Notes: generated by a model from the sequence alone, not told the origin. Positions 50,067-59,350 are shown, counted from the first letter of the stretch. The stretch: DNA of 64,000 nt from Cytophagaceae bacterium (GCA_027491315.1 JAIXWL010000010.1:310001-374000); one strand, 5' to 3'. Program-made: numbers and translations.

Positions 50067-52157
50067 ATGCAAAGCTTCCGCTCAGAAATAGAAAATCCTA
50101 TAGTAGAAAAAGACATCATCGATCTTGCCAAGAAAATTGCTCAATTTAGAGCGGGTGAGATTCATGAAGAGAAATTCAGAAGCCTTCGTTTGGCTCGTGG
50201 AGTATATGGCCAGAGGCAGCAAGGAGTTCAAATGGTTCGTATTAAACTTCCTTATGGTAAAATTAAATTTAACCAATGGAGACGAATAGCAGCCATATCT
50301 GATGAGTATTCTACGGGAAATTTGCATTTAACTACACGTCAAGATATACAAATTCACTTTGTTTCCTTAGACCGTACACCTGAGCTATGGGCAAAATTAG
50401 AGCAAGATGATATCACGCTCAGAGAAGCTTGTGGCAATACGGTAAGAAATATTACCGCCTCTCCTACTTCAGGAATAGATCCATTGGAGTTATTTGATGT
50501 TAGCGCACATGCTGATACTGCATTTCGCTATTTATTGAGAAATCCGATTTGTCAAGAAATGGGAAGAAAGGTAAAAATTTCTTTCTCCAACACCGATGAG
50601 GATACCTCTTTAGCTTATTTGCACGACATGGGCTTTATCCCTAAAATGAAGGATGGGATCAAAGGATTTAAGGTGGTAGTAGGCGGAGGTTTAGGGGCCC
50701 AACCAATGTTGGCTTATACCGCTTATGAATTTTTAGCTGAGAATAAAATTATTCCATTCATGGAAGCGGTTTTACGTGTTTTTGACCGTCATGGCGAAAG
50801 AAATTCTCGTCATAAGGCACGTATGAAGTTTTTAATTCAAAAAATTGGATTCGAAGCTTTCATGGATTTAGTAAATGCTGAAACAAAAGCATTAAAAAAT
50901 CAAGTAGTTGAAATTCCCGCGGATGGAGTTTGGGAGGTTTCTATTCCATCTAAATTAGCCGATGTAGCATCCGATGGTTCGGAAGCATACCAAACATGGT
51001 TAAGTTCCAATACCTTTGAACAAAAGCAAGAAGGTTATTTCGGAGTCTATGTACGTATATTAAACGGCAATATATCCAGTGATACTTCTCGTAGCCTCAT
51101 GGAAGCCTTGGAAGGATACATTGGAGATGATGTGCGTATCACGATTAACCAAGGCCTTCTATTTAAATTTGTTCCTCAACAAAACTTGGCATATGTATAC
51201 CAAGTGCTTAAAGAACATAATTTAGCTTCACCAGGAGCTAATTCTGTGGCCAATATCACTGCTTGCCCTGGTACAGATACTTGTAATTTAGCTATTTCAG
51301 ATTCAACCAACATTACGTCCAAATTAGAGGAGGTGATTTCACAAGATTTCCCTGAGTTAATACATGACAGCCAAATGAAAATTAAAATTTCTGGTTGTAT
51401 GAATGCTTGTGGGCAACATAGCATGGCAAGTATTGGTTTTCATGGTTCGTCCTTAAAGGCACCAGACAAACGTGTACTTCCTGCCTTACAAGTGTTATTG
51501 GGAGGAGCCACCTTAGGAAATGGAGAAGGAAAAATTGCCGACAAAGTCATTAAAGTTCCTTCCAAAAGAGGTCCAGAGGTGTTGCGTGTAGTATTAAATA
51601 ATTATGAAGAGAATGCTTTGGAGGGGGAATATTTTCATCAATATTACGACCGTCAAGGGGAAAAATATTTTTATAGCCTTTTAAAACCGATCGCTGATTT
51701 ACAATCATTGGTAGACGATGATTTCATTGACTGGGGGGCAGCAGAGGCATTTCATACGGAAATTGGTGTGGGTGAATGTGCTAGTGTTATTATTGATTTA
51801 GTAGCAACCTTGCTTTTTGAATCAGAAGAAAAATATGATTGGTGCAAAAGCGCACTTGAAGACAAGCGCTGGGCAGATGCCATTTACCATGCCTATAGTG
51901 TATTTGTTTCAGCCGCCAAGGCTTTACTATTAGATAAGAGTGTACAAGTTTCCACTCAGCATGCCGTTATTACCAAGTTCGACGAACAGTATGTGCAGAC
52001 TGGAGATTTTGCTTTAGAAGCAGAAAGCTTTTCGGCAATGGTACTTCAAATCAACCAACATGAGCCAAGTGAGGCATTTGCTAAAGCCTATGCTAAGCAA
52101 GCTTTGAGCTTTTTGGAAACTGCCAGTTTATTCCGCCAATCTATTGCTAGTAAATAA
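50067..52157 (+). CDS. Siroheme sulfite/nitrite reductase with C-terminal HEPN-like helical extension
   Basis: GVYGQRQQGVQMVRIKLPYGKIKFNQWRRIAAISDEYSTGNLHLTTRQDIQIHFV; cluster cysteines around ITACPGTDTCNLAIS and ISGCMNACGQHSMASIGFHG; extra about 130-aa helical tail (GECASVIIDLVATLLFESEEKYDWCKSALEDKRWADAIYHAYSVFVSAAKALLLDK). Confidence 0.9.
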   Translation: MQSFRSEIENPIVEKDIIDLAKKIAQFRAGEIHEEKFRSLRLARGVYGQRQQGVQMVRIKLPYGKIKFNQWRRIAAISDEYSTGNLHLTTRQDIQIHFVSLDRTPELWAKLEQDDITLREACGNTVRNITASPTSGIDPLELFDVSAHADTAFRYLLRNPICQEMGRKVKISFSNTDEDTSLAYLHDMGFIPKMKDGIKGFKVVVGGGLGAQPMLAYTAYEFLAENKIIPFMEAVLRVFDRHGERNSRHKARMKFLIQKIGFEAFMDLVNAETKALKNQVVEIPADGVWEVSIPSKLADVASDGSEAYQTWLSSNTFEQKQEGYFGVYVRILNGNISSDTSRSLMEALEGYIGDDVRITINQGLLFKFVPQQNLAYVYQVLKEHNLASPGANSVANITACPGTDTCNLAISDSTNITSKLEEVISQDFPELIHDSQMKIKISGCMNACGQHSMASIGFHGSSLKAPDKRVLPALQVLLGGATLGNGEGKIADKVIKVPSKRGPEVLRVVLNNYEENALEGEYFHQYYDRQGEKYFYSLLKPIADLQSLVDDDFIDWGAAEAFHTEIGVGECASVIIDLVATLLFESEEKYDWCKSALEDKRWADAIYHAYSVFVSAAKALLLDKSVQVSTQHAVITKFDEQYVQTGDFALEAESFSAMVLQINQHEPSEAFAKAYAKQALSFLETASLFRQSIASK

Positions 52158-52158
52158 G

Positions 52159-52956
52159 ATGATCCAACAATTAAGTCGATTTAAATCATTAGAACCTCAA
52201 CCGAAACTTAGTGTGGTTGGTGCTGGACCTGGTGACCCTGAATTGATCACTTTAAAGGCCATTAAGGCTTTACAAAGTGCTCAAGCTGTTTTATTTGACG
52301 CCTTAGTAGATGTAAGTTTGCTAGAACATTGTTCTGAGCAATGTGAAAAAATATTTGTTGGAAAAAAAGCAGGAGAAAGTCATTCACAAGAGGCAATCAA
52401 TGAGCTTATTGTAAAAAAAGCCTATGAATTGGGTCATGTTGTTCGGTTAAAAGGAGGGGATCCGTTTGTTTTTGGAAGAGGCCAGGAAGAAATTGAATAT
52501 GCAAAGCAATTCGGCTTATTGACCGCCTATATCCCTGGCATAAGTTCATCATATGCAGCAGCCGGTGCAGCGGAAATCCCTTTAACTATCCGAGGGGTTA
52601 ATGAAAGTTTTTGGGTAATGACTGGGACAAAATCGGATGGTAGTTTGAGTAATGATTTACAACTTGGCTTACAATCCACAGCCACCATCATCATTTTGAT
52701 GGGTATGCATCGTTTAGCCGAGATCTCCAAGATTTGTCAGGAGGCTGGTAAAGCTCATATTTCGGCTGCTATAGTTCAAAATGGAACCATGGCACAGCAA
52801 AAAGTAGGATTAGGTATCGCCGGAGAACTTGAAAATTTGGCTAAAATTGAAGACCTTCGCAATCCCGCAGTTATTATCATCGGCGAAGTGGTTCGTCATG
52901 CCAAAAAGGATATCTGGGAAAAAGTATCTCACCTAATTAATAAAAATGAGCAATAG
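52159..52956 (+). CDS. cobA: Uroporphyrinogen-III C-methyltransferase
   Basis: LSVVGAGPGDPELITLKAIKALQSAQAVLFDALV; VVRLKGGDPFVFGRGQEEIEYAKQFGL; IPLTIRGVNESFWVMTGT. Confidence 0.95.
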   Translation: MIQQLSRFKSLEPQPKLSVVGAGPGDPELITLKAIKALQSAQAVLFDALVDVSLLEHCSEQCEKIFVGKKAGESHSQEAINELIVKKAYELGHVVRLKGGDPFVFGRGQEEIEYAKQFGLLTAYIPGISSSYAAAGAAEIPLTIRGVNESFWVMTGTKSDGSLSNDLQLGLQSTATIIILMGMHRLAEISKICQEAGKAHISAAIVQNGTMAQQKVGLGIAGELENLAKIEDLRNPAVIIIGEVVRHAKKDIWEKVSHLINKNEQ

Positions 52957-53335
52957 AATTTCAATATCAAGTGGCTCTCCATTTGAAGATGTATTTGGTT
53001 ACTGCAGAGCAGTAAAAACAGGAAATTTACTTGAAATATCGGGCACTGTGGCTCTGGTAGATGGAGATAAAGTAAAAGAAGATGATTTATACGCCCAAAC
53101 GTACAACATCATTGAGCGTATTGCAGTGGTGCTCGAAGAAGCTGGTTCTTCCTTGAATGACGTAGTTAGAACTCGAATATTCACTACGGACATTTCTAAA
53201 AACTTAGACATTGCTAAGGCGCATGCTCACTTCTTTGGAGCAATTAAACCTACCACGGGTATTTATGAAATTTCAGCGCTGATTGCACCTCAGTACAAGG
53301 TGGAGATAGAATTCACGGCTTGGGTCAAAGAATAA
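52946..53335 (+). CDS. RidA/YjgF family protein
   Basis: FEDVFGYCRAVKTGNLLEISGTVALVDG...VLEEAGSSLNDVVRTRIFTTDI. Confidence 0.92.
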   Translation: MSNRISISSGSPFEDVFGYCRAVKTGNLLEISGTVALVDGDKVKEDDLYAQTYNIIERIAVVLEEAGSSLNDVVRTRIFTTDISKNLDIAKAHAHFFGAIKPTTGIYEISALIAPQYKVEIEFTAWVKE

Positions 53336-53381
53336 GTTATCAGTTTTTTGATACAATAAATTTTAATTCAGCCGTTAGACA

Positions 53382-53414
53382 AACGCTGTCAAGGTTTGGA
53401 ACCTTGCCAGCGTT
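53382..53414. repeat. 33-bp palindrome copy 3: AACGCTGTCAAGGTTTGGAACCTTGCCAGCGTT
   Basis: Differs at three positions from the 1082 and 1249 copies. Confidence 0.92.
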
Positions 53415-53426
53415 ATAAAAATCTAC

Positions 53427-54410
53427 TTACATCAAGTGGCTTTCTGCCTCTTTTTTCAACAAATCTTTGTCGATAGGTACTACACCTAATGATTCACAAA
53501 CTAAGCCTCCTCCTAAATTGGCTAAGGAAGCAATATGTCGGGCAGGTAAACCCAAGGCTAGGGCGCAAGCAGCAATGGATATTACCGTATCTCCTGCTCC
53601 TGAAACATCTGCAATTTGCCTAATATGAGCAGGAATTCGAACTTGTTCATTTCCAAGATCCATCAATACACCCTTTTCAGACAAGGTTACAAATACTCCA
53701 TCAAATCCTTGACTTTCCTTAAATTGATGAACTGTCTCCAATAATTTTTGACCTTCAAGGTCTTCAGGAAATAAACCTAATCCATCTCTAAGTTCATGTA
53801 AATTAGGTTTAAATAAGGTAGCTCCGCGATAATTAAAAAAGTTTCGCTTTTTAGGGTCTACAACCGTAGGAATCCCTTGCTTTCTAGCTAGAGTAATTAC
53901 CTCTTGGATCAGTGGTTCGTTTAGTACTCCTTTGTCATAATCCTCAAAAATAATAACATCGACCTCCTTAATACAGGCCTTTACTTTTTCCAATAAGGCA
54001 CGAGAACTTTCCTGATTCACTGTTTTGTCCGTTTCAGAATCAACACGCAGCAATTGCTGAGAACCCGCAATAACCCTTTCTTTTATGGAGGTAATTCTTC
54101 CTTTTTCCTCTACAATTCCATGTAAGGATATCCCCTCTTTCTCCAACAATCCTTTTAACTGGGTTCCAGCCTCATCATCCCCTACCACAGAAACGACCCA
54201 TGGCTTGGCTCCTAAACTAGCTATGTTCATTACTACATTACCTGCACCTCCCAACCTAGCTTCTTTCTTGATAACTTGAACCACAGGAACGGGTGCTTCA
54301 GGAGAAATCCGACTCACCTTTCCCCAGGTATAGGCATCAATCATTAAATCACCAATGACCAAGACCTGTAATTCATCAAAACCCTTAAATATTTCGTTCA
54401 CTGTTTTCAT
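53427..54410 (-). CDS. rfaE1: D-glycero-beta-D-manno-heptose-7-phosphate kinase (RfaE1/HldE N-domain, PfkB fold)
   Basis: VLVIGDLMIDAYTWGKVSRISPEAPVPVVQVIKKEARLGGAGNVVMNIASLGA; VSGAGDTVISIAACALALG. Confidence 0.92.
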   Translation of the reverse strand: MKTVNEIFKGFDELQVLVIGDLMIDAYTWGKVSRISPEAPVPVVQVIKKEARLGGAGNVVMNIASLGAKPWVVSVVGDDEAGTQLKGLLEKEGISLHGIVEEKGRITSIKERVIAGSQQLLRVDSETDKTVNQESSRALLEKVKACIKEVDVIIFEDYDKGVLNEPLIQEVITLARKQGIPTVVDPKKRNFFNYRGATLFKPNLHELRDGLGLFPEDLEGQKLLETVHQFKESQGFDGVFVTLSEKGVLMDLGNEQVRIPAHIRQIADVSGAGDTVISIAACALALGLPARHIASLANLGGGLVCESLGVVPIDKDLLKKEAESHLM

Positions 54411-54412
54411 AA

Positions 54413-55429
54413 CTAACCCCCAATACTCGTCATTGACTCGTTAATAATTCCTTTTCTATTTTTTTCTGCTTCAAAACCGTCTTTGGGTCTACTTCCAAAT
54501 AAGGTTATAAAGGTCTGTTTTATCTCTTCATCGCATACGCCCTTCCGAATAAAAGATTTCAAATCAAAAACCCCATCATCGTATAAACATGTTTTTACCT
54601 CCCCCAAAGCGGTTAATCGAATTCGATTGCAAGTTCCACAAAATGTCCGACTAAAGGCTGCAATCACCCCTACATCTCCAAGATATCCTTGGATTTGGTA
54701 TCGCATAGCTGTCTCACCATAACTTACATTCATGGGCTGTAAATTCCCGAAATGATCTTTCAGATGATCAACTATTTTAATGAAATCCCATTTCAAAATA
54801 GCAGGCCCTTTACCTGAGCCGTTAAATGGCATTTCTTCTATAAATCGTACCGAAATAGGATATTGCTCAGTTAATTGGGCTAAGGCTAAAATATCTTGCT
54901 CATTCTTTCCATCCATCACCACCGCATTAATTTTAACCTGAAAATTTGCCTCAATCAATCCTAATAAGGCTGAATAAACGACATCGAAATCATCTCGACG
55001 AGTAATTTGGCGAAAGCGTTCCTTGTCCAATGAATCCAGACTCAAATTGACAGACTTAACGCCATATTCCATCAGCTGTGGGATATGCTTTTCTAATAAA
55101 ACGCCATTACTTGTCAAACAAATCTCTAAACCATCTAAGCGACTAAGTTCTTGGAGAAATTCCATGATGCCATGACGAAGCAATGGCTCCCCTCCCGTAA
55201 TTCTAACTTTTTTTAAACCGAGTGCATACAATTGCTGCACAATCCGCAACATTTCTTCCCACGTTAGCAATTGCTTTTCAGGCAAATAGTGAATTCCCTC
55301 CGCCGGCATACAATAAAAACACCTTAAGTTACAGCGATCTGTAACTGCCAAACGCAAATATGTCATTTCTCTACCATGATTATCATAGAGAATAGGGCGA
55401 GAGGCTGGTAAGCTTTGAGAAATATCCAA
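54413..55429 (-). CDS. moaA: GTP 3',8-cyclase (molybdopterin biosynthesis)
   Basis: LRLAVTDRCNLRCFYCMPAEGIHYLP; CGTCNRIRLTALGEVKTCLYD; probable TTG start. Confidence 0.95.
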   Translation of the reverse strand: MDISQSLPASRPILYDNHGREMTYLRLAVTDRCNLRCFYCMPAEGIHYLPEKQLLTWEEMLRIVQQLYALGLKKVRITGGEPLLRHGIMEFLQELSRLDGLEICLTSNGVLLEKHIPQLMEYGVKSVNLSLDSLDKERFRQITRRDDFDVVYSALLGLIEANFQVKINAVVMDGKNEQDILALAQLTEQYPISVRFIEEMPFNGSGKGPAILKWDFIKIVDHLKDHFGNLQPMNVSYGETAMRYQIQGYLGDVGVIAAFSRTFCGTCNRIRLTALGEVKTCLYDDGVFDLKSFIRKGVCDEEIKQTFITLFGSRPKDGFEAEKNRKGIINESMTSIGG

Positions 55430-55437
55430 TATATTTG
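55430..55437 (+). promoter_or_regulatory. -7 element TATATTTG for moaD
   Basis: Matches TAnnTTTG, 36 nt before the moaD ATG. Confidence 0.55.
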
Positions 55438-55446
55438 TATTATATA

Positions 55447-55454
55447 CAAAGGTA
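55447..55454 (-). promoter_or_regulatory. -7 element TACCTTTG for moaA
   Basis: Plus-strand CAAAGGTA, 17 nt upstream of the moaA start. Confidence 0.55.
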
Positions 55455-55473
55455 CAAAATCGCCCTCAAACGA

Positions 55474-55719
55474 ATGCCAAACTATCGAATTCTACTTTTT
55501 GGATTAACCCGAGATTTACTTCAAAATAGGGAAATTGTATTGAGTTCGGAGGAAAATTTAACAGCAGCCCAACTTTTACAGGAGGTAAAATCTAAATATC
55601 CCGCATTATCTAATCTTCCCTCCCTTAGAATTGCGGCAGAACATCGTTTTCCAGAAGATGATTTTATGGTACAAGAAGGCATGGAAATTGCCCTAATTCC
55701 ACCGGTAAGTGGCGGTTAA
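55474..55719 (+). CDS. moaD: MoaD/ThiS-family molybdopterin synthase small subunit
   Basis: NYRILLFGLTRDLLQNREIVLSSEENLTAAQLLQEVKSKYPAL...EIALIPPVSGG (terminal GG). Confidence 0.9.
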   Translation: MPNYRILLFGLTRDLLQNREIVLSSEENLTAAQLLQEVKSKYPALSNLPSLRIAAEHRFPEDDFMVQEGMEIALIPPVSGG

Positions 55720-55733
55720 ACAACAAAGAACTG

Positions 55734-55741
55734 TATATTTG
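55734..55741 (+). promoter_or_regulatory. -7 element TATATTTG for the nuoL-nuoM pair
   Basis: Matches TAnnTTTG, 22 nt before the ATG. Confidence 0.5.
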
Positions 55742-55763
55742 TATAATAAACTCGTGTAACCCG

Positions 55764-57659
55764 ATGGGCTTAACCCCCTTATTTATTGGCCTTCTCCTAT
55801 TTCCTTGGATTTCGGCCATGCTCATCGCACTTTGTTTTCGAATTCCCAAAGGTATCTTAAGTAAACTTTCTAGCTTTTTTTCATTCCTACAATTAGTGGG
55901 CTTGGCTTATTTTATTTATCAAGTCAATTCCCAAGAAATAGCCATTCATATACAATGGTTTATGCTAGGAGAAACTGCATTTAGGGCTAGTTTTATAGCT
56001 TCCTCTTCCGCAAAAATCATAAGCCTATTGGTAGCAATTGTTGCATTTTTTGTGCAAATTTTCTCCAGTTCTTACCTTCATGATGAACCAAAATTAGCTA
56101 CATACTATTTGTATTTAAATCTGTTTGCAGCGGCCATGTATGCTTTACTTTTTGCCGATCAAATTTGGATTTTCTATGCTTCTTGGGAATTGGTGGGTGC
56201 CTGTTCATACCTTTTAATAAGCTTTTGGCATCAAAAAGAAATAGCCATTAAAGCCGCCAAAAAAGCATTTTTATTAAATCGCTTGGGCGATATTGGCCTC
56301 CTTATTGGCTTAATTGGACTATCAGTTCATTTTAATACCATGGAATTTTCTTCGATGCAGATTGGTTCATTCGGGCCAGCTCCAATTGCCCTGGGTATCG
56401 CTTTATTAGCTGGAGCCATAGGAAAATCTGCTCAATTCCCCCTGATGTCTTGGCTTCCCGATGCTATGGAAGGACCAACTCCCGCCTCCGCACTCATCCA
56501 TGCCGCTACTATGGTGGCAGCTGGAGTCTATTTAGGAATTAAAATTTTTCCAATTACAGGTGAAGACACACATTTATTTATGGCTTTAATCGGTGCCATA
56601 TCCTTAGTCTCTGGGGCTATTTTTGCCTTATTTCAAAATGATATCAAAAAGGCCTTGGCCTATTCGACCATATCTCAATTGGGCCTCATGTGGATGGGCA
56701 TGGGATCTGATGCCTCCCTATTGCATTTAGTCGTACACGGTATTTTTAAAGCCGGGTTATTTCTTTCAGCTGGCTCAGTCATTCACTACCTTCACCATCA
56801 ACAGGATAGTCAACACCTCGATGCCCAAAGTTTAGATCAAATGGGTGGGCTCAGGAAGGTTCTACCCTGGACCGCCATCAGCTATGGAATTTTTGCCGCA
56901 GGTTTAATGGGTCTACCGTTTACAATTGGATTTTTCAGTAAAGAAAACCTGGCAGGCCTTCTCTGGGAGAATACCCAAAATAGTCCTTACTTCCCCATTT
57001 ACTGGACATTATTAGCGTGTTTGGGGCTAGGTATGCTATTGAGTAATTGGTATATAAGTCGACAATTCTACCTTATTTTTATGGGGAAAAATAGACAAAA
57101 TTTAACCTTAGAAAAAGTAGGTTCTTGGGATGTATCTCAAAATATCCCCATCCTTTTACTAGCCTTTTTCAGTTTATTTTTCTGGACAAGCACTCAAATT
57201 TTTCATATCCATGACTCCATCCTTTTGGATAGGTTTCGAATTAAACAATGGGAAGTGCCCACTTTTTGGTTAGTGGTAACTGCTTTCAGTTGGATAGTCG
57301 GCATCAGTTTAACTTGGATTAGTCGAAATTGGGTTCCCCAAAATAATTACCGTTTTTGGCCTTCATTTTGGCCATCTATTTTTCAATTTATCACATGGAA
57401 AGCACGCTGGACTCAAATTCTTGATCATGTACTACTTGATCGTTTCTTGATATGGCTAGCCCAACTGCAGGTAGTTTCAGGGCATATAGTGGCCTGGTTA
57501 GATCATTCTTTGGTTGATGGTTTGCTTGTTGGAGCTAGTACAAAAATCAGTCGAATTTCAGGTCATTTTTTAAGTAGATGGCAATCAGGAAAAGTTCAAC
57601 AATATTGGATATTGGTATTTTTAACATTTGGTCTATTTTTACTTTACGTTTGCTTGTAG
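55764..57659 (+). CDS. nuoL: NADH-quinone oxidoreductase subunit L-like proton pump
   Basis: FYASWELVGACSYLLISFW; NRLGDIGLLIGL; AQFPLMSWLPDAMEGPTPASALIHAATMVAAGVYLGIK; FALFQNDIKKALAYSTISQLGLM. Confidence 0.92.
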   Translation: MGLTPLFIGLLLFPWISAMLIALCFRIPKGILSKLSSFFSFLQLVGLAYFIYQVNSQEIAIHIQWFMLGETAFRASFIASSSAKIISLLVAIVAFFVQIFSSSYLHDEPKLATYYLYLNLFAAAMYALLFADQIWIFYASWELVGACSYLLISFWHQKEIAIKAAKKAFLLNRLGDIGLLIGLIGLSVHFNTMEFSSMQIGSFGPAPIALGIALLAGAIGKSAQFPLMSWLPDAMEGPTPASALIHAATMVAAGVYLGIKIFPITGEDTHLFMALIGAISLVSGAIFALFQNDIKKALAYSTISQLGLMWMGMGSDASLLHLVVHGIFKAGLFLSAGSVIHYLHHQQDSQHLDAQSLDQMGGLRKVLPWTAISYGIFAAGLMGLPFTIGFFSKENLAGLLWENTQNSPYFPIYWTLLACLGLGMLLSNWYISRQFYLIFMGKNRQNLTLEKVGSWDVSQNIPILLLAFFSLFFWTSTQIFHIHDSILLDRFRIKQWEVPTFWLVVTAFSWIVGISLTWISRNWVPQNNYRFWPSFWPSIFQFITWKARWTQILDHVLLDRFLIWLAQLQVVSGHIVAWLDHSLVDGLLVGASTKISRISGHFLSRWQSGKVQQYWILVFLTFGLFLLYVCL

Positions 57660-57681
57660 ATAGTCCTCTTAAAATGAAATA

Positions 57682-59340
57682 ATGGGTTTACCGCTTTTAT
57701 CATTTATTATTCTTTTACCCCTACTTGGCTCCATAGTTGCAGCCCTGCTGAAATGGGAAAATGGAATTAAACATTGGGCCACCGGCATATCTGTCATTCA
57801 ATTGTTTGCCCTTTTGTATGCAGGCACGAATTTTGACCAATCAGCCACTTCATTTCAATGGACAGAGGAGCTTACATGGATTCAATTGCCACTAGGATCA
57901 TTAGGTGAATTTGTCATCAAATATTCTTTAGGCTTAGATGGATTAAGCTTTTTGTTAATTGCCTTAACTGGTTTTATATCGTTTTTGGCCATTATCAATT
58001 CCCACACGATTCAAGAGAAGAAAGGAGCCTATTTTTCTTTAGTATTATTGTTAAATGCCGCCTTAATGGGTTGCTTTTTATCGCGCGACCTCTTCCTATT
58101 TTATGTATTTTTTGAGTTTATGCTTTTACCCATGTATTTTCTCATTGGTATTTGGGGTGGACCTCGTAAAAATTATGCTTCCATTAAGTTCTTCCTATAT
58201 ACCTTAATCGGCTCTCTTTTTATTCTCATCGTCATGCTAGGCATCAGTTTGGCCTACATCGATCCGTATGAAACAGCTAGACACCTTAACTTGATTCAAG
58301 AAGGTCAAAATTTTGATTTGGAAGCATTAAAAAATATACAATCGGCCCTATCCAATAAAGAAATTAGTTCCTTTGATTTGGTTCATAGTTTTGATATGCA
58401 AGCCTTAAGTGATGTGAATAATTGTCAAACTAGTAGCATTTTACATCCAAATTCAGGTTGGTTACTGAATGGGCTTAGTGCCAGAACTTGGGGTTTTTGG
58501 CTTTTATTCATTGGTTTTGCCATCAAACTACCCATGGTTCCTTTGCATACCTGGCTTCCAGATGCCCACGTTGAAGCACCAACACCCATTTCCGTTATAT
58601 TAGCCGGGGTACTTTTAAAAATTGGAGCTTATGGTTGGTTGAGAACAGCAATCCCCTTCTTCCCTAAAGAAGCGCTGGAATCGGCCAATATCTTGGCTGC
58701 CTTAGGTGCCATTTCCATCATATATGGGGCATACAATGCCCTAGCTATGAGTGATTTAAAAAAACTCGTCGCCTACTCATCCGTGTCTCACATGGGTTTT
58801 GTCCTGCTGGGATTAGCCTCCTTTCAAGCGGAAGGGTGGCAAGGAGCTATTTACCAATTAATATCTCATGGTATCCTTTCTTCTCTTTTGTTTCTAGTAG
58901 TTGGGGTTTTATATGAAAGGACTCATGATCGTCAAATAGACCATTACTCGGGAATTGCAAGCTTGATGCCCCAATTCACCATCATTTCAGGAATAGCCAT
59001 TTTTGCTTCTTTAGGTTTACCTGGATTCTCCGGATTTATAGGAGAATTTTTCAGTCTTCTAGGAGCATTTACCAGCCCTTACATACATCCAGCTTGGGCT
59101 ATTTTAGGGGCTTTTGGTATCTTATTGGGAGCAGGATATTTCCTTTGGACATTCCAAAAAATCTATTTAGGCAAGACTCATTTATTTAATTCTTCTTGGA
59201 ATTTGACAGATTTAACTCCTTTAGAAATATTTAGTTTATTCAGCCTTGGTATATTAAGCATCCTTTTCGGTATATTTCCACAATTAATCTTGGATTGGTC
59301 CAAATACTTTGTTTCCAATTTCTTGACAACCCTACCTTAA
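57682..59340 (+). CDS. nuoM: NADH-quinone oxidoreductase subunit M
   Basis: SLGLDGLSFLLIALTGFISFLAII; DLFLFYVFFEFMLLPMYFLIGIWGGPRKNYASIKFFLYTLIGSL; PMVPLHTWLPDAHVEAPTPISVILAGVLLKIGAYG. Confidence 0.95.
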   Translation: MGLPLLSFIILLPLLGSIVAALLKWENGIKHWATGISVIQLFALLYAGTNFDQSATSFQWTEELTWIQLPLGSLGEFVIKYSLGLDGLSFLLIALTGFISFLAIINSHTIQEKKGAYFSLVLLLNAALMGCFLSRDLFLFYVFFEFMLLPMYFLIGIWGGPRKNYASIKFFLYTLIGSLFILIVMLGISLAYIDPYETARHLNLIQEGQNFDLEALKNIQSALSNKEISSFDLVHSFDMQALSDVNNCQTSSILHPNSGWLLNGLSARTWGFWLLFIGFAIKLPMVPLHTWLPDAHVEAPTPISVILAGVLLKIGAYGWLRTAIPFFPKEALESANILAALGAISIIYGAYNALAMSDLKKLVAYSSVSHMGFVLLGLASFQAEGWQGAIYQLISHGILSSLLFLVVGVLYERTHDRQIDHYSGIASLMPQFTIISGIAIFASLGLPGFSGFIGEFFSLLGAFTSPYIHPAWAILGAFGILLGAGYFLWTFQKIYLGKTHLFNSSWNLTDLTPLEIFSLFSLGILSILFGIFPQLILDWSKYFVSNFLTTLP

Positions 59341-59350
59341 AGCCAAGCTT

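Noticed and set aside
53382-53414. Third 33-bp palindrome considered as a plain terminator for ridA/rfaE1
   Set aside because: No T-tract on either strand next to the stem, and sequence-related copies occur elsewhere; listed as a repeat instead.
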